Positions 43,618 to 53,655 of a DNA stretch of 64,000 bases are shown here, one piece after another. Numbering within the stretch: the stretch's first letter is position 1; every line of letters begins with the position of its first letter. The position numbers and the translations under genes are program-made. Source of the stretch: Stramonita haemastoma (taxonomy: Eukaryota > Mollusca > Gastropoda > Neogastropoda > Muricidae); assembly GCA_030674155.1 (NCBI GenBank), contig CM060322.1:65147824-65211823 (forward strand), given 5' to 3'. The notes under the pieces were generated by a model, which did no database searches, was not told the origin of the DNA, and saw only the letters and a list, made by a program, of their open reading frames with translations.

Positions 43618-44395
43618 ATGGAAGGTGTACTACTAGACCCACCTTGGACTAAACCATCTCAGCAGCAACTGCAAGAGAAAACAGCAATGGACCGGTCCAC
43701 AGAGGTGGACTCACTGGAAAAGGACCAGTTGTGGGAGCATGCTTTCACAGGACAAGACCAGCTACAAAGAAGGACTTTGACCAGCCAGCAACAGCCCCAC
43801 AGCAGTGCCTCCTCAGATCTGGACCAGTGCAAGGAAGACCCCACAACTAGCCATTGTCTACGGAATAAACAGACTTTGCCTGATCAAATGCCACCATTCT
43901 CTGCGTTCCCCAGTGACCGTACCTTTTCTGTCACTAATCCAGTGCTTATGATGGAAGGGCCCACCCACACAAGAAAAGACAAAGCCAGGATCTCAGCCAT
44001 CTGATGTCCAAGCTGACTACGCACACGAGTCAGCCAGAACGCAATTACCAGTATGTCCAGGGAACAACACACACAGTGAAGCAGTCAGATGCGTGCCCTC
44101 GACCAGAGACACAGAGAGTGAGGTGCCTGTGCCAGCTGAAGATGCTCCAGACCCAGTCTGCCAGCCATCAAGGAACAAAAGCCCTGACGTAGCCACATCA
44201 ACACTGAATGCCATGGCAACTACCTTTTCACCAAGACAGATGCGTTGTCAACGTGCTTGTGCCTACAAGCAGCCTGGTATCCAGTCCTGGCTAGCGCCCA
44301 AAGCAAACACAAGTGCAAAAAAAGTTGGTAAAAGAACAAAAAGAAATCTGACCAATGTCACAAGAAAGACTACTGCTGCAGGAGCTAAAAGATAG
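43618..44395 (+). pseudogene. A1 ORF1
   Basis: ATG 43618 opens a frame of 128 codons that stops at 44002-44004. A second open piece, 'DTESEVPVPAEDAPDPVCQP' to 'KRTKRNLTNVTRKTTAAGAK', runs in a shifted frame from about 44093 to the TAG at 44393-44395. The protein is rich in Ser, Thr, Gln and charged residues, has a basic C-terminus, and shows no domain I recognise. The ORF1 of A2 has the same style, also with a lysine-rich end just upstream of ORF2. Binding to element RNA is the expected role (inference). Confidence 0.65.
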
Positions 44396-44413
44396 GATGG
44401 AGGTCAAGGCCCA

Positions 44414-47400
44414 ATGCGTGCTGAAGTAGCTTCCATTTCTTTTTTGTCTTATAATATTGGAGGACTCACCTCAAAGCTTAATGATGCTGATTTTATTCAA
44501 TATGTAAATAAGTTTGACTTTGTTTGTCTCGTGGAAACATTTGTTTCCGATGTTACAACAAATGTATTTTCAAATTTTGTAAGGTATGTTTCGCCTGCAA
44601 CTAAGGTAGGAAACTTAGGCAAAAAGTCTGGGGGTGTAATAGTTTTGGTTAAAAAGACCTTTGAACACTTTGTTGAAAGAGTTGACTTTAATAGTAACAA
44701 TATTATTATTCTAAAACTTTCAAACAATTGTGTGAAAGTAATCATGACATTTTTCTTGTGTTTTTGTATTTGCCACCTATAAACTCACCTTATTATACCG
44801 TTGCTGACTCTAATGATGGTATTGAAATTCTTGAGTCATGCCTGCTCCAGATTATTGAGCACAATCAGGATGCTGCATTTATCATTTCTGGCGATTTTAA
44901 TGCCAGAACGGCAAACAATCAGCCAATTGGAAAGCAGTCTTTTTATATTTTCCAAACAATGGAAAGATGATCTAGATACAGTACAATACAGAAATTCCCA
45001 AGACCAGGGAGAGAATGATTTTGGTAGAAGGCTATTAGATTTATGCTCTTTTTATGAACTGTGTTTTCTTAATGGTAATTGTCAAGGGGACGAACAAGGT
45101 CATTATACATCTATTTCTAGCATGGGCAGTAGCGTAATAGATTATTTCATTATATCACGTGCGATTTTTGATTTGCCAATGAACATGAATGTTGGAGAAC
45201 AGATTTACTCACAACATATGCCAATAACATGTAACATTAGGTGCAGGAATGTTCCTGTTTCTCATTCTCCAAGCACCCAAAGCATTGTTATAGAGAAGCT
45301 TGTATGGCATATTGGAAAATTTGATGTATTTAAACAGAACATCTTAAAATGTAAAGATAAGCTTGCACTAGCAGCAACGTTTGTCAGTTCTAGTATCAAT
45401 GAAGCAGTAAGTATGTTTACATCAGTTATGGTAGAAGCTTCATCTTGCATGCTAAAGAAAGTTATAATTACTGACCAGAGACCAACACAGAAATGGTTTG
45501 ACAAAGAATGCAGAAAGGCTAAGATAATCACTAAACAATCACTTAGACAGTATAGAACAAGTTATTGTGATGGAAATAAAAATGATTATCTTGTAAAGAG
45601 AAAAGAGTATAAAGAGTTGCTAAGAAGAAAATCTGAGGCCTACAAAAATGATATGAAAAAATAAGATAATGAATAATATGCATGATCCCAAAACTTTCTG
45701 GTCTACTTTAAAGTCAATTTCTTCAAAAAGAAATAAGAAAAGAAATATCATATCTAAAGAAGATTGGCTGAAGCACTTTGCAACAGAATCGGATGCAACA
45801 ATAGGCAGCCCTCAAAGCAAACAAATAATGCAGGATGGATGTGACCAGAGTGCAGATTTTAATTTACAGTTGAATAGAGAGATTGAGGCTGATGAGGTTT
45901 TGGCGGCTATTAGGCATTTAAAATGTAATAAAGCTGGTGGTCCGGACACTCTGATTCCAGAAGTGTTCATTTACTCTGCTGAGGCCATAGCACCTTTTCT
46001 AACCACGGTATTTAATCAAGCCTTTGTTACTGGGCAGTTTCCTAATTTGTGGACAGAAGCAATTATTCAGCCACTCCATAAAAAGGGAAACATAAATGAA
46101 CCAAATAATTATTGGGGAATATCCCTTTTAAATATATGTAGTAAATTGTACAGCTATGTACTTAACAAGCGCCTGATTATATGGATAGAAGAGAATGAAA
46201 GTATAGGGGAAGAACAAGCAGGTTTTAGAAAGGACCACTCTACAATCGATCATGTATTTACTCTTTTTGCAGTTATCCAAAAATTCCTAGCACAGAACAA
46301 AAAGCTGTATGTTGCTTTTATTGATTTTAAAAAAGCATTTGACTTCATCTCACATGCAAAGCTTTGGCCTATTCTCCTAAAACATGGTCTCAGTGGTAGA
46401 ATGTTTTATGCAATCCAGAGCATGTACCAGATTGTGAAATATCGTATCAGGTGTAGTAATGGTGGAGGTGTGACTGATTTTCTGTATTCACAGAAGGGCC
46501 TAAAGCAAGAGGAAATAACAGCCCTATACTATTCTCACTACTAATAAACGAATTAGCTGAGGATGTTCTTAACAAGGGAAAGCAAGGTGCCCAAATGTTT
46601 CCAGATGTTTATGAACTAATCATCTTATTGTTTGCAGATGACGTTGCACTCATTTCATTTACACCTGTAGGTCTCCAACATCAGTTGAACTTGCTAGCAG
46701 ATAATGCAGATAAACTTGAACTCACAGTAAATCTCGAAAAGTCAAATATTGTTGTCTTCAGAAATGGTGCCTACATTGCCAGCCGGGAAAGATGGTTATA
46801 CAAGAACAAAGAAATGAAAATTGTTAACGCATATAACTACCTGGGGATATGGCTTAGTACTCGACTATCCTTTTCACATTCACTGAATAAACAAATTGCA
46901 AATGGTAAGGCAGGAGTCATTGAAATTTTTTAAAGTATGTGGGCCCTAGGTGAAATTACACCACCTATTGTGTTCAAATTATTTGACTCCCAAATAAAAC
47001 CTATGCTTCTTTATGGGTCTGAGCTATGGGGAACACAAAACCAATGCTGTATCGAAACAGTACATTTGTTTATGCTTAAAAAGCTACTGAATGTTTTGTC
47101 TAAAACACCTAATGACGTGGTCTATAGTGAAACTGGTAGACAACCTATATGGATAGATGCAAAAGTAAGTACAATTCGATTCTGGATCCGTCTCACTAGA
47201 ATGGAAAATGAAAGACTGCCACGAAAGGCCTACAACATGCTCCTTAATATTAACGATAATTGCAAGGGCAACTGGGTCTCAGATGTTGAACAGAATTTGT
47301 GTATCTTTGGATTTGGTTTTGTTTGGCTAAATCAGGGGGTGCAACATGTGAAATGGTTTCTATGTGTGTATAAAGAACGTTTGTCTGACTGCTGGAAGCA

Positions 47401-47620
47401 AGGATGCCATGAGCGAAACATGGAGCGTGGCAGATATTTTGTGTATAGACTTTTTAAAACAGATTTATCTATTGAACCATATTTCGACTGTATAAAAAAC
47501 AAAAAGATTCGAGACTGTTTGATTCGTTTCAGGCTGGGTATATCTGACATCAATATTCTTAAGCAACGTTTCACAAATGACCTCACCCCGAACCTGTCCT
47601 GTCCAATGTGTAAGTGTTGA
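44414..47620 (+). pseudogene. A1 ORF2: endonuclease, reverse transcriptase and C-terminal finger
   Basis: ATG 44414, then 'ISFLSYNIGGLTSKL', 'FVCLVETFVS' (catalytic Glu), 'FIISGDFNARTAN' (about 44879-44915), 'SVIDYFIISRAIF' and 'YSQHMPITCNI' (about 45206-45238), where the usual Ser-Asp-His is Ser-Gln-His. RT shows 'HLKCNKAGGPDTLIPEVF' (about 45916-45970), 'LYVAFIDFKKAFDFISH' (about 46306-46356), a damaged 'GLKQEEITA' in place of the QGC turn (about 46499-46525) and 'LLFADDVALISFTPVGLQ' (about 46627-46680). Downstream 'VNAYNYLGIWLSTRLSFS', 'YGSELWGTQNQCCIETVHLF', 'TPNDVVYSETGRQPI' and 'LSCPMCKC' complete the ORF. At least five frame changes or stops are present, at about 44780, 44970, 45664, 46540 and 46933. 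Confidence 0.86.
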
Positions 47621-48841
47621 TTGGAAGATGAGGTACATTTTTTGTTTATGTGTAAAGCTACGGAGGATTTGAGATAGAAATATTTTTCGTTTGTCAATGA
47701 GAAGAAATTTGGAAAGCAATCCTTGGGCATTTTAAGTGACACCAAACATTGATATAATGTTGCCAGATACATCTATCATGCTTTGAAACGCAGATGTACC
47801 ATACAGTAAAAGCATTATATGGATGCAGTTGTATAAAGACTATGGTTGATAATGTAAAATTAATACCTTTGATTGAAGACCTTAGCAGATAGATTACAAT
47901 ATTATGTTATGAAGTCACAGTGGAACCTGTCTTTTGCACTGGGGAACTGGCTGACACACCTGCCGTATCAAATTCCACATTTGTCAGACAAGAATGAAAG
48001 CAGGCACAAAACTTCAACCCAGTTGTTGTTTATTGCTCTGCCCACCATAGAGCCCATATTGGGGTTGTATTTGGCTGAATTGTAAATCTCAGATTAAAAC
48101 TGTGCAACTATACACAGATTGAAACAGGGTTTAAAACTAACTCTGCTTTCTTTCCAAGCATCAACGTCTTGGCCAACCATAAAGGTCAACCAGAACGGCC
48201 ATTGCATTGTGGGATGAACCACATCAACGACACATAAAATGAGATAAAACCCAAACCAGATACATTAAAACAACCTGGTATTTAACAACTGACTATAACA
48301 CTTTCACTCATATCAGATGGAGAAAATTTGATTCTCTCAAGAAGTTGAAAATGTTGTTTGATGAAACATTGCAGAAAGGGGTCTTCAGGCAGCCTGCAGT
48401 AAAAGGCTTGAAGCACATAATAAATTAGACTTATTGTGTCAGACAAGAAAAACAACAACACCTGATTAACCCTTTGTATGACATCATAGAAGAAAGAAAC
48501 AGCATAGAATTGACTGTTTGTATGATGTCATACAAGAAACAAAACATGAAACTAATTATTTGCATTCTGTCATACAGAAAACAAACAACATAGAATTAAC
48601 CCACTGCATAATGTCATACAGGAAAGAAACAACATAGAAGTAACTACTGTACAACTAGTATAAGAAACAAAACACAAAAGTAACCATTTGCATTCTGTTA
48701 CACAGAACAGAAACAAAACACAGAGCCAACCATTTGTACCATGTCATTGATAACGAAAGAAATCAGCATGGAACTAAGAGACAGACCGGCCAGCAACTGT
48801 GTAAACAGACAGACAGACAGAGCGACAGACAAAGGTTTGAA

Positions 48842-48843
48842 GA

Positions 48844-48930
<87 letters not shown>

Positions 48931-48977
48931 ACAGACAGACAGACAGACAGACAGACAGAGACAGACAGACAGACAGA
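48842..48977. repeat. (GA)n and (CAGA)n microsatellite in X2
   Basis: (GA)n 48842-48929, then (ACAG)n 48931-48980, longer than in X1 by about 20 bp. Confidence 0.95.
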
Positions 48978-48982
48978 CAGAC

Positions 48983-49120
48983 CTTTTGGTTGTGGAGGTG
49001 CCCTCAGAGTGGGTTGAGGGGGGTCAATATTTTGAAGAGGTGGGTGGACGTCAGGTAAAGAGGATGTCCCCTTTACTTCAGCCGCAGCAGGTCTGTCTGG
49101 GTATGCTCCTGCCCGGACAC
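48983..49120 (-). CDS. Duplicate of macro-gene exon 1 (linker)
   Basis: The same 138 bp, phase 1-1 exon as 42401-42538, with acceptor TTTCCTGACAG and donor CAAAAG/GTCTGT. It encodes 'VRAGAYPDRPAAAEVKGTSS' and 'LPDVHPPLQNIDPPQPTLRA'. Six base differences from the other copy give four amino-acid changes (Q/R, T/A, P/S, N/K). Because it is symmetric it could be spliced in tandem with the exon at 42401-42538 without breaking the frame. Whether it is used, or is a false duplication in the assembly, cannot be told here. Confidence 0.5.
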
Positions 49121-49387
49121 CTGTCAGGAAATGATGCACACACATAATGCAGACACACCTGTCAGTTTCCTCCACTTTCAGCTGCTATTAGCTGCTATCC
49201 ATTGCATCCCAGCTTGTGTTCATCATAGCAGAAACTGACCACACTTAGACTTGTTAAAGGGAAGGCTAATTTTTAGCACTTGGCCATGGACCCTTGACTG
49301 AGTTATGATGTATTTACGCACTGTGCAAAGAATGAAATTCATGTTCAACACCATCCATCATGCAGGCAATCATTCGTCCATCCCTCA

Positions 49388-49603
49388 GATGGCACAGATG
49401 AATGTCTGGAGGACATTGACAATAGGGTCCATGTCAATGTTGTTATTGAAGAGAACGATGACATACCTGACAAAATTCAGGATACAGATAACAGATCTGA
49501 AAATGGCAAAACAGAGATAGGAGAAAACAATGACTATGAAATGACTTATGACAATATTACAACTGGTAGCAGCAGAGCTATTTTGACAGAACCAGATATC
49601 AGT
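49388..49603 (+). pseudogene. A2 ORF1, left piece
   Basis: Open frame 'DGTDECLEDIDNRVHVNVVI' to 'RAILTEPDIS', acidic and hydrophilic, no known domain. It stops being A2 sequence at ATCAGT (49598-49603), which is repeated at 53132-53137 where the same frame resumes with 'ISESETDKTDVEEC'. The 5' end is missing at the X2 boundary. Confidence 0.7.
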
Positions 49604-49980
49604 AACGGATTACGACCTATTCATGTAAATAGACAGCTCTAGTCAAGGGACACTACTCTTCCAAATTCTGAATTCAAAATGGCTACCTAAATGGACATGT
49701 GGTCATAGAAGAAACATTTCATCTTATTTATCTGTAAGTTTTGCTTCATTTAACCTTACTTTTCCATAACCCTTAATGGTAGTGTTAGTCAGGTGTAATC
49801 TCAAGCCTCTTTTGATGCTAGTACCTTTATTCTTTTACGTTTGACTTGATATTTGAATATCAATTTCGTGTTGCCAAATGCTGCTAGTCAACAGTTTCTC
49901 TTTTCTTTTCTTTGGTTACAGAACCGTAGTCATAGTTTGAATTAAAGTTTATTTGATCAAAGAGACAGCGTTCTCATTGA
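49604..49980 (+). repeat. Gypsy-2 5' LTR
   Basis: Aligns with 52689-53131 from TATTCATGTAAATAGACAGC to AAAGAGACAGCGTTCTCA. TTAAAGTTTATTTGATC near the end may contain the transcription/poly-A signal (the 3' LTR has GAATAAAG here). The first 10 bases after the target repeat have no clear match in the 3' LTR, so the left border is uncertain by that much. Confidence 0.88.
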
Positions 49981-50021
49981 TGACCACGGTCAGTTGAGCA
50001 TGACCAAACACCCACATCACC

Positions 50022-51027
50022 ATGCCTGCCGTCGCCTGCCCCGATCTCTGGCTGTGACTACGTGACACCAGACCTCACTGCTGCCATCATTGCTGCTCTC
50101 ATCACTGCTCACACCACCACCCACACCCAGGAAGCCACAGCAGCAGCGAAGTTCGACAGAGTTAAACACCCAGTCATCTCCGCCACTGGCACCAGCGAGG
50201 AATGGGAATACTCTCTGTCTATCTGGTCTGACTACGTCAACGCTACAAAGGTGACTGGCCGCGACAAAGCACAACAACTCCTGGAGTGTTGTGACCAGCC
50301 ACTACAGAAGGACCTCACTCGTTCAGCGGGTGGCAGCCTCACGAACAAAACCAAAGATGAGATCCTTGCCGCCATCAGGAAACTAGCCGTACGCCAAGAA
50401 AACACAATGGTAGCCAGAGTTGCGCTACACAACATGTGCCAAGACCGCGATGAACCCATATGTGTACTTGGGGCCCATCTCGCTGGCCAAGCCTGTGTCT
50501 GCAACTTCACCATCAAATGCCCCTCCAACGCTTGCAGCCGAGACGTCAACTATACTGACAACATCTTACGTGACGCCCTCATCTGTGGCAACTGGACCTC
50601 CTCAGCCACACGAATCAGGAGACTGGCCTGGAAGATGTCCTCCAGTTCATGGAAGCCAAAGAAGCCAGCAAACGATCAGCCTCCCGCCTGCTGGACGCTC
50701 ACATGACTGACGCTGCATCAGACATAGTCAAGGCCACAAGCGGCATATAATATTATCAGAAGAATAAGTGCCTTGCCCTACACGTGGACAAGAAAGACCC
50801 CTGCACATATTGTGGAAAGACAGGCCATGCCGCATGCTCTCCAGCCCAGGACCGCAAGACTGATTGCCTGGTGTACAGCCACACATGTCCGCTGTGCAAC
50901 AGAGACCACCACTAGGAATCCCTCTGCCGCAGCAAAGACAAGCCAATGAAGCGCCGACCCAAACCTGCTATGGAAGACTATGAAGGAGCCGTATTTGACA
51001 AACTGTGTACGGTGACCTCATCTTCCC
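50022..51027 (+). pseudogene. Gypsy-2 gag
   Basis: ATG 50022 starts a short frame that ends at a TGA after about 11 codons; the gag body is read from 50062 in another frame ('TPDLTAAIIAALITAHTTTH', 'ISATGTSEEWEYSLSIWSDY', 'LLECCDQPLQKDLTRSAGGS'). After about 50600 the frame shifts again. Near 50797 'DPCTYCGKTGHAACSPA' and 'TCPLCNRDHH' are zinc-knuckle-like. The gag ends at about 51027, where it is fused to integrase by deletion. It would form the particle shell and bind RNA. Confidence 0.8.
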
Positions 51028-52310
51028 ATGGTAGAGCAAGAATTTTTCCAATTCTGCGATGACCTCTTTACACTCGATGGTGTAATACTCTACAAAGAAC
51101 GAGTGGTCATCCCACCATCGCTTCGCCCTGAAGTCCTCTCCACCTACACATCAAGGGGTCACCTCCATGACCTTGAGGGCCAAAGCATTGGTATTCTGGC
51201 TGGGAATCACGCCTGACATCACCGCCGTCAGAACCAACTGCACCCACTGCAACCGCATGGCACCCTCCAACCCCGGCGCCCCACCCACACCACTATCAAC
51301 CAGAGTATCCCTTCCAATACATCTGTGCTGACTTCTTCCACTACAAGGGAGCTAACTACGTAGTCATTGTCGACCGATACTCCAACTGGCCAACCGTCAA
51401 AAGATCACATGCTGGTGGAACTGGGTTCACGACATGCCTGCGCCAAGCGTTCATGACCTACGGAATCCCCGAGGAGTTGGCATCAGATGGCGGGCCAGAG
51501 TTCACCCCTAGCCAAGGTCAACAATTCCTCAAAGACTGGGGCATACACCATCACCTGTCATCAGTTGCCTTCCCGCATAGCAACTGTCAAGCGAAAGTGG
51601 GCGTCAAAACCGTCAAGCAACTCATCATGGAAAAACACCGCCCCCAATGGTGACCTTGACAAAGACGTTTTTCAGAGGGCCATGCTGCAGTACAGAAACA
51701 CTCCTGACCGTGACACCAAACTGTCCCCCGCCATGTGTATCTTCGACCATCCAATCAGGGATTTCATCCCCATTCCTCCAGGACATTCCCAGCCACACCG
51801 CACATGGTGCCAAACACTGGCTGCAAGGGAGTCTGCTCTCCGCAACCGTCACATGTGAAACTGGGAGCAATTGTCCATCATGATGAAACACTACCACCCC
51901 TCAGAGTGGAAGACTACATCCGCATCCAAAATCAATTCGGACCCCACCCACTGAAATGGGACAAGACAGGGACAGTGATTGAAGTTCACGAATTCAATAT
52001 GATATGATGGGACAGTGATTGAAGTTCACGAATTCAACCAGTACGTGGTGAAAGTGGATGGCTCAGGAAGAGTCACCCTGCACAACCACAAATTTCTCAG
52101 GCAATACTCCCCTGTCATCGTTCCCCCTCCCACGAGAACCATCACAATGGACATGCCTGTGTCCAATGTGCCCACTCAATCCACAGCCCGCAGTCTTACC
52201 ACACCACCGCCAACAAACCATGGAACTCCGAGTAGTGCAACTCTACCTCTAATGCCCATGGGTCCTACCAACCTTTCCCAAACACCCATTTGTGCAGGCC
52301 CTAACTGACC
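51028..52310 (+). pseudogene. Gypsy-2 integrase, catalytic Glu lost
   Basis: 'FFQFCDDLFTLDGVILYKER' (about 51040-51100) precedes the zinc-binding region, whose two cysteines appear as 'NCTHCNRM' (about 51236-51260). The core has 'ICADFF' (first Asp, about 51322), 'ASDGGPEF' (second Asp, about 51481-51504) and 'SNCQAKVGVKTVKQ' (about 51581-51622), where Lys (AAA) stands in place of the catalytic Glu that normally follows Ala. Frameshifts occur near 51150, 51440 and 51640. A 40 bp tandem duplication (51971-52050) brings in a stop at 52005-52007. The C-terminal part is proline-rich. Confidence 0.85.
51971..52050. repeat. 40 bp tandem duplication in Gypsy-2
   Basis: GACAGTGATTGAAGTTCACG starts at 51971 and again at 52011. 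The linking bases ATATGATATGATGG add an in-frame stop. Confidence 0.92.
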
Positions 52311-52688
52311 CACCACAGATGCCACGAGCCCATCACCTGCCACACCCTGGCCACCAGTCAAGACAGAGGTATGCCATACCGTCCCAGCCACGCCTACCCC
52401 AGCAATCTTGAGTCCCAGTGGACAACGCATTACTATGCCAAGGATCAAAGGGCAGCACAAGGGTATTCCAGTGGCACAAGAGACTGGAGAATGGAGGGTC
52501 ACTACCCCCACCGCCCCATCAGGAGCCCAGCTAGAGAGCCCCACCGAGGAACCAAGATGCTCCAACCATCCTGTTTGTGCACCAAAGTGGCTCAAAGATT
52601 ATATTACTACCTAAAGCCATCTCATTACTGATCATGTTCATCCTCGTTTTTAGTCTTTAGTAGAATTGAAAAAAGACTTGGGGGAAGA

Positions 52689-53131
52689 TGACTTATTCAT
52701 GTAAATAGACAGCTCTAGTCAAGGAACACTACTCTTCTGAATTCTGAATTCAAAATGGCTACCTAAATGGTCATGTGGTCATAGAAGAAACATTTCATCT
52801 TATTTATCTGTAAGTTTTGCTTCATGTAACCCTACTTTTCCATAACCCTTAATGGTAGTGTTAGTCAGGTGTAATCTCAAGCCTCTTTTGATGCTAGTAC
52901 CTTTATTCTTTTATGTTTGACTAGATACTTGAATATTAAGTCAGTTCCTTGTTGCAAGATGCTGCTAGTACCTTTATTCTTTAATGTTTGACTAGACATT
53001 TGAATATCAACTCAGTTCCATGTTGTCAAATGCTGCTAGTCAACAGTTTTTCTGTTCTTTTGTTTGGTTACAGAACTGTGGTCATTGTATGAATAAAGTT
53101 TATTTGAACAAAGAGACAGCATTCTTATCAA
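52689..53131 (+). repeat. Gypsy-2 3' LTR with 71 bp tandem duplication
   Basis: Begins with TGACTTATTCATG after the purine tract GAAAAAAGACTTGGGGGAAG. A 71 bp unit starting GCTAGTACCTTTATTCTTT is present twice (52893 and 52964); the 5' LTR has it once. Ends before the ATCAGT repeat at 53132. Confidence 0.9.
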
Positions 53132-53557
53132 ATCAGTGAATCAGAGACTGACAAAACAGACGTTGAAGAGTGTACTGACAACAAAACAGAAAGCACTGAC
53201 AATCACAAACAGGGTAAACATTATCATGGTGATAAACAATCTAACAAGAAAGAAGACTCAAATGCTGCTGGGGAGCCAGAAAATCAACACAGCAGTGAAC
53301 GACCACAAAAGCAGAGAGGCAGGCAGGCCAGGCAGTTAGTGAGATCAAAGCAGGCTGTATGGCCCAGGTGTGGTGCTTCCCAAGTAGTGACTACTAAACA
53401 AAGATGCAGCAAAGTACCGCCAAGATCTGGTAATCAAAGCAGTATCACCAACTCTTTCAACAGACTTCACTCTGGTAATGGTGAAACTGGTAAAGATTTA
53501 ACTCCAGAGACAAAGACAAAATCTGATAATGAATGTAGCCCAGACATGGCAAAATAG
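53132..53557 (+). pseudogene. A2 ORF1, right piece
   Basis: Continues the frame of 49388-49603: 'ISESETDKTDVEECTDNKTE', 'NAAGEPENQHSSERPQKQRG', 'VVTTKQRCSKVPPRSGNQSS' and stop TAG at 53555-53557. Hydrophilic and basic, no known domain. ORF2 starts 98 bp further on. Confidence 0.75.
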
Positions 53558-53655
53558 GGACTCAGCCAGGCCACAAAATCTTACTGTGAATGGCAGAGGA
53601 ATGTTTCCAGAACTGCAAATAACATTACTGGTTTAGAGGTAATGCAGTCTGATGA

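Larger units (their letters stand above)
43560..47916 (+). mobile_element. LINE family A, copy A1
   Basis: ORF1 (43618-44395), ORF2 (44414-47620) and about 290 bp of 3' sequence to the start of X2 at 47917. No hairpin tail is seen at the 3' end, so the copy is probably cut there. The clade is not assigned; ORF2 has an endonuclease, RT with FADD, and a C-terminal Cys/His finger, without RNase H. Confidence 0.83.
47917..49386. repeat. Direct duplication, copy X2 (1470 bp)
   Basis: Copy of 41357-42807, same orientation. It begins inside exon 2 sequence (43 bp), next to the 3' part of LINE A1, and ends at CATCCCTC, next to LINE A2 ORF1. Contains a second exon 1 (48983-49120) and a (GA)n tract. 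Confidence 0.95.
49604..53131 (+). mobile_element. Gypsy-type LTR retrotransposon with internal deletion (Gypsy-2)
   Basis: Two LTRs (about 49604-49980 and 52689-53131) enclose gag (50022-51027) and integrase (51028-52310). Protease, RT and RNase H are absent. ATCAG(T) flanks both sides (49598-49603, 53132-53137), and removal restores the LINE A2 ORF1 frame. A purine-rich tract (52668-52688) precedes the 3' LTR. The copy cannot move by itself; the integrase is also mutated. Confidence 0.92.
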
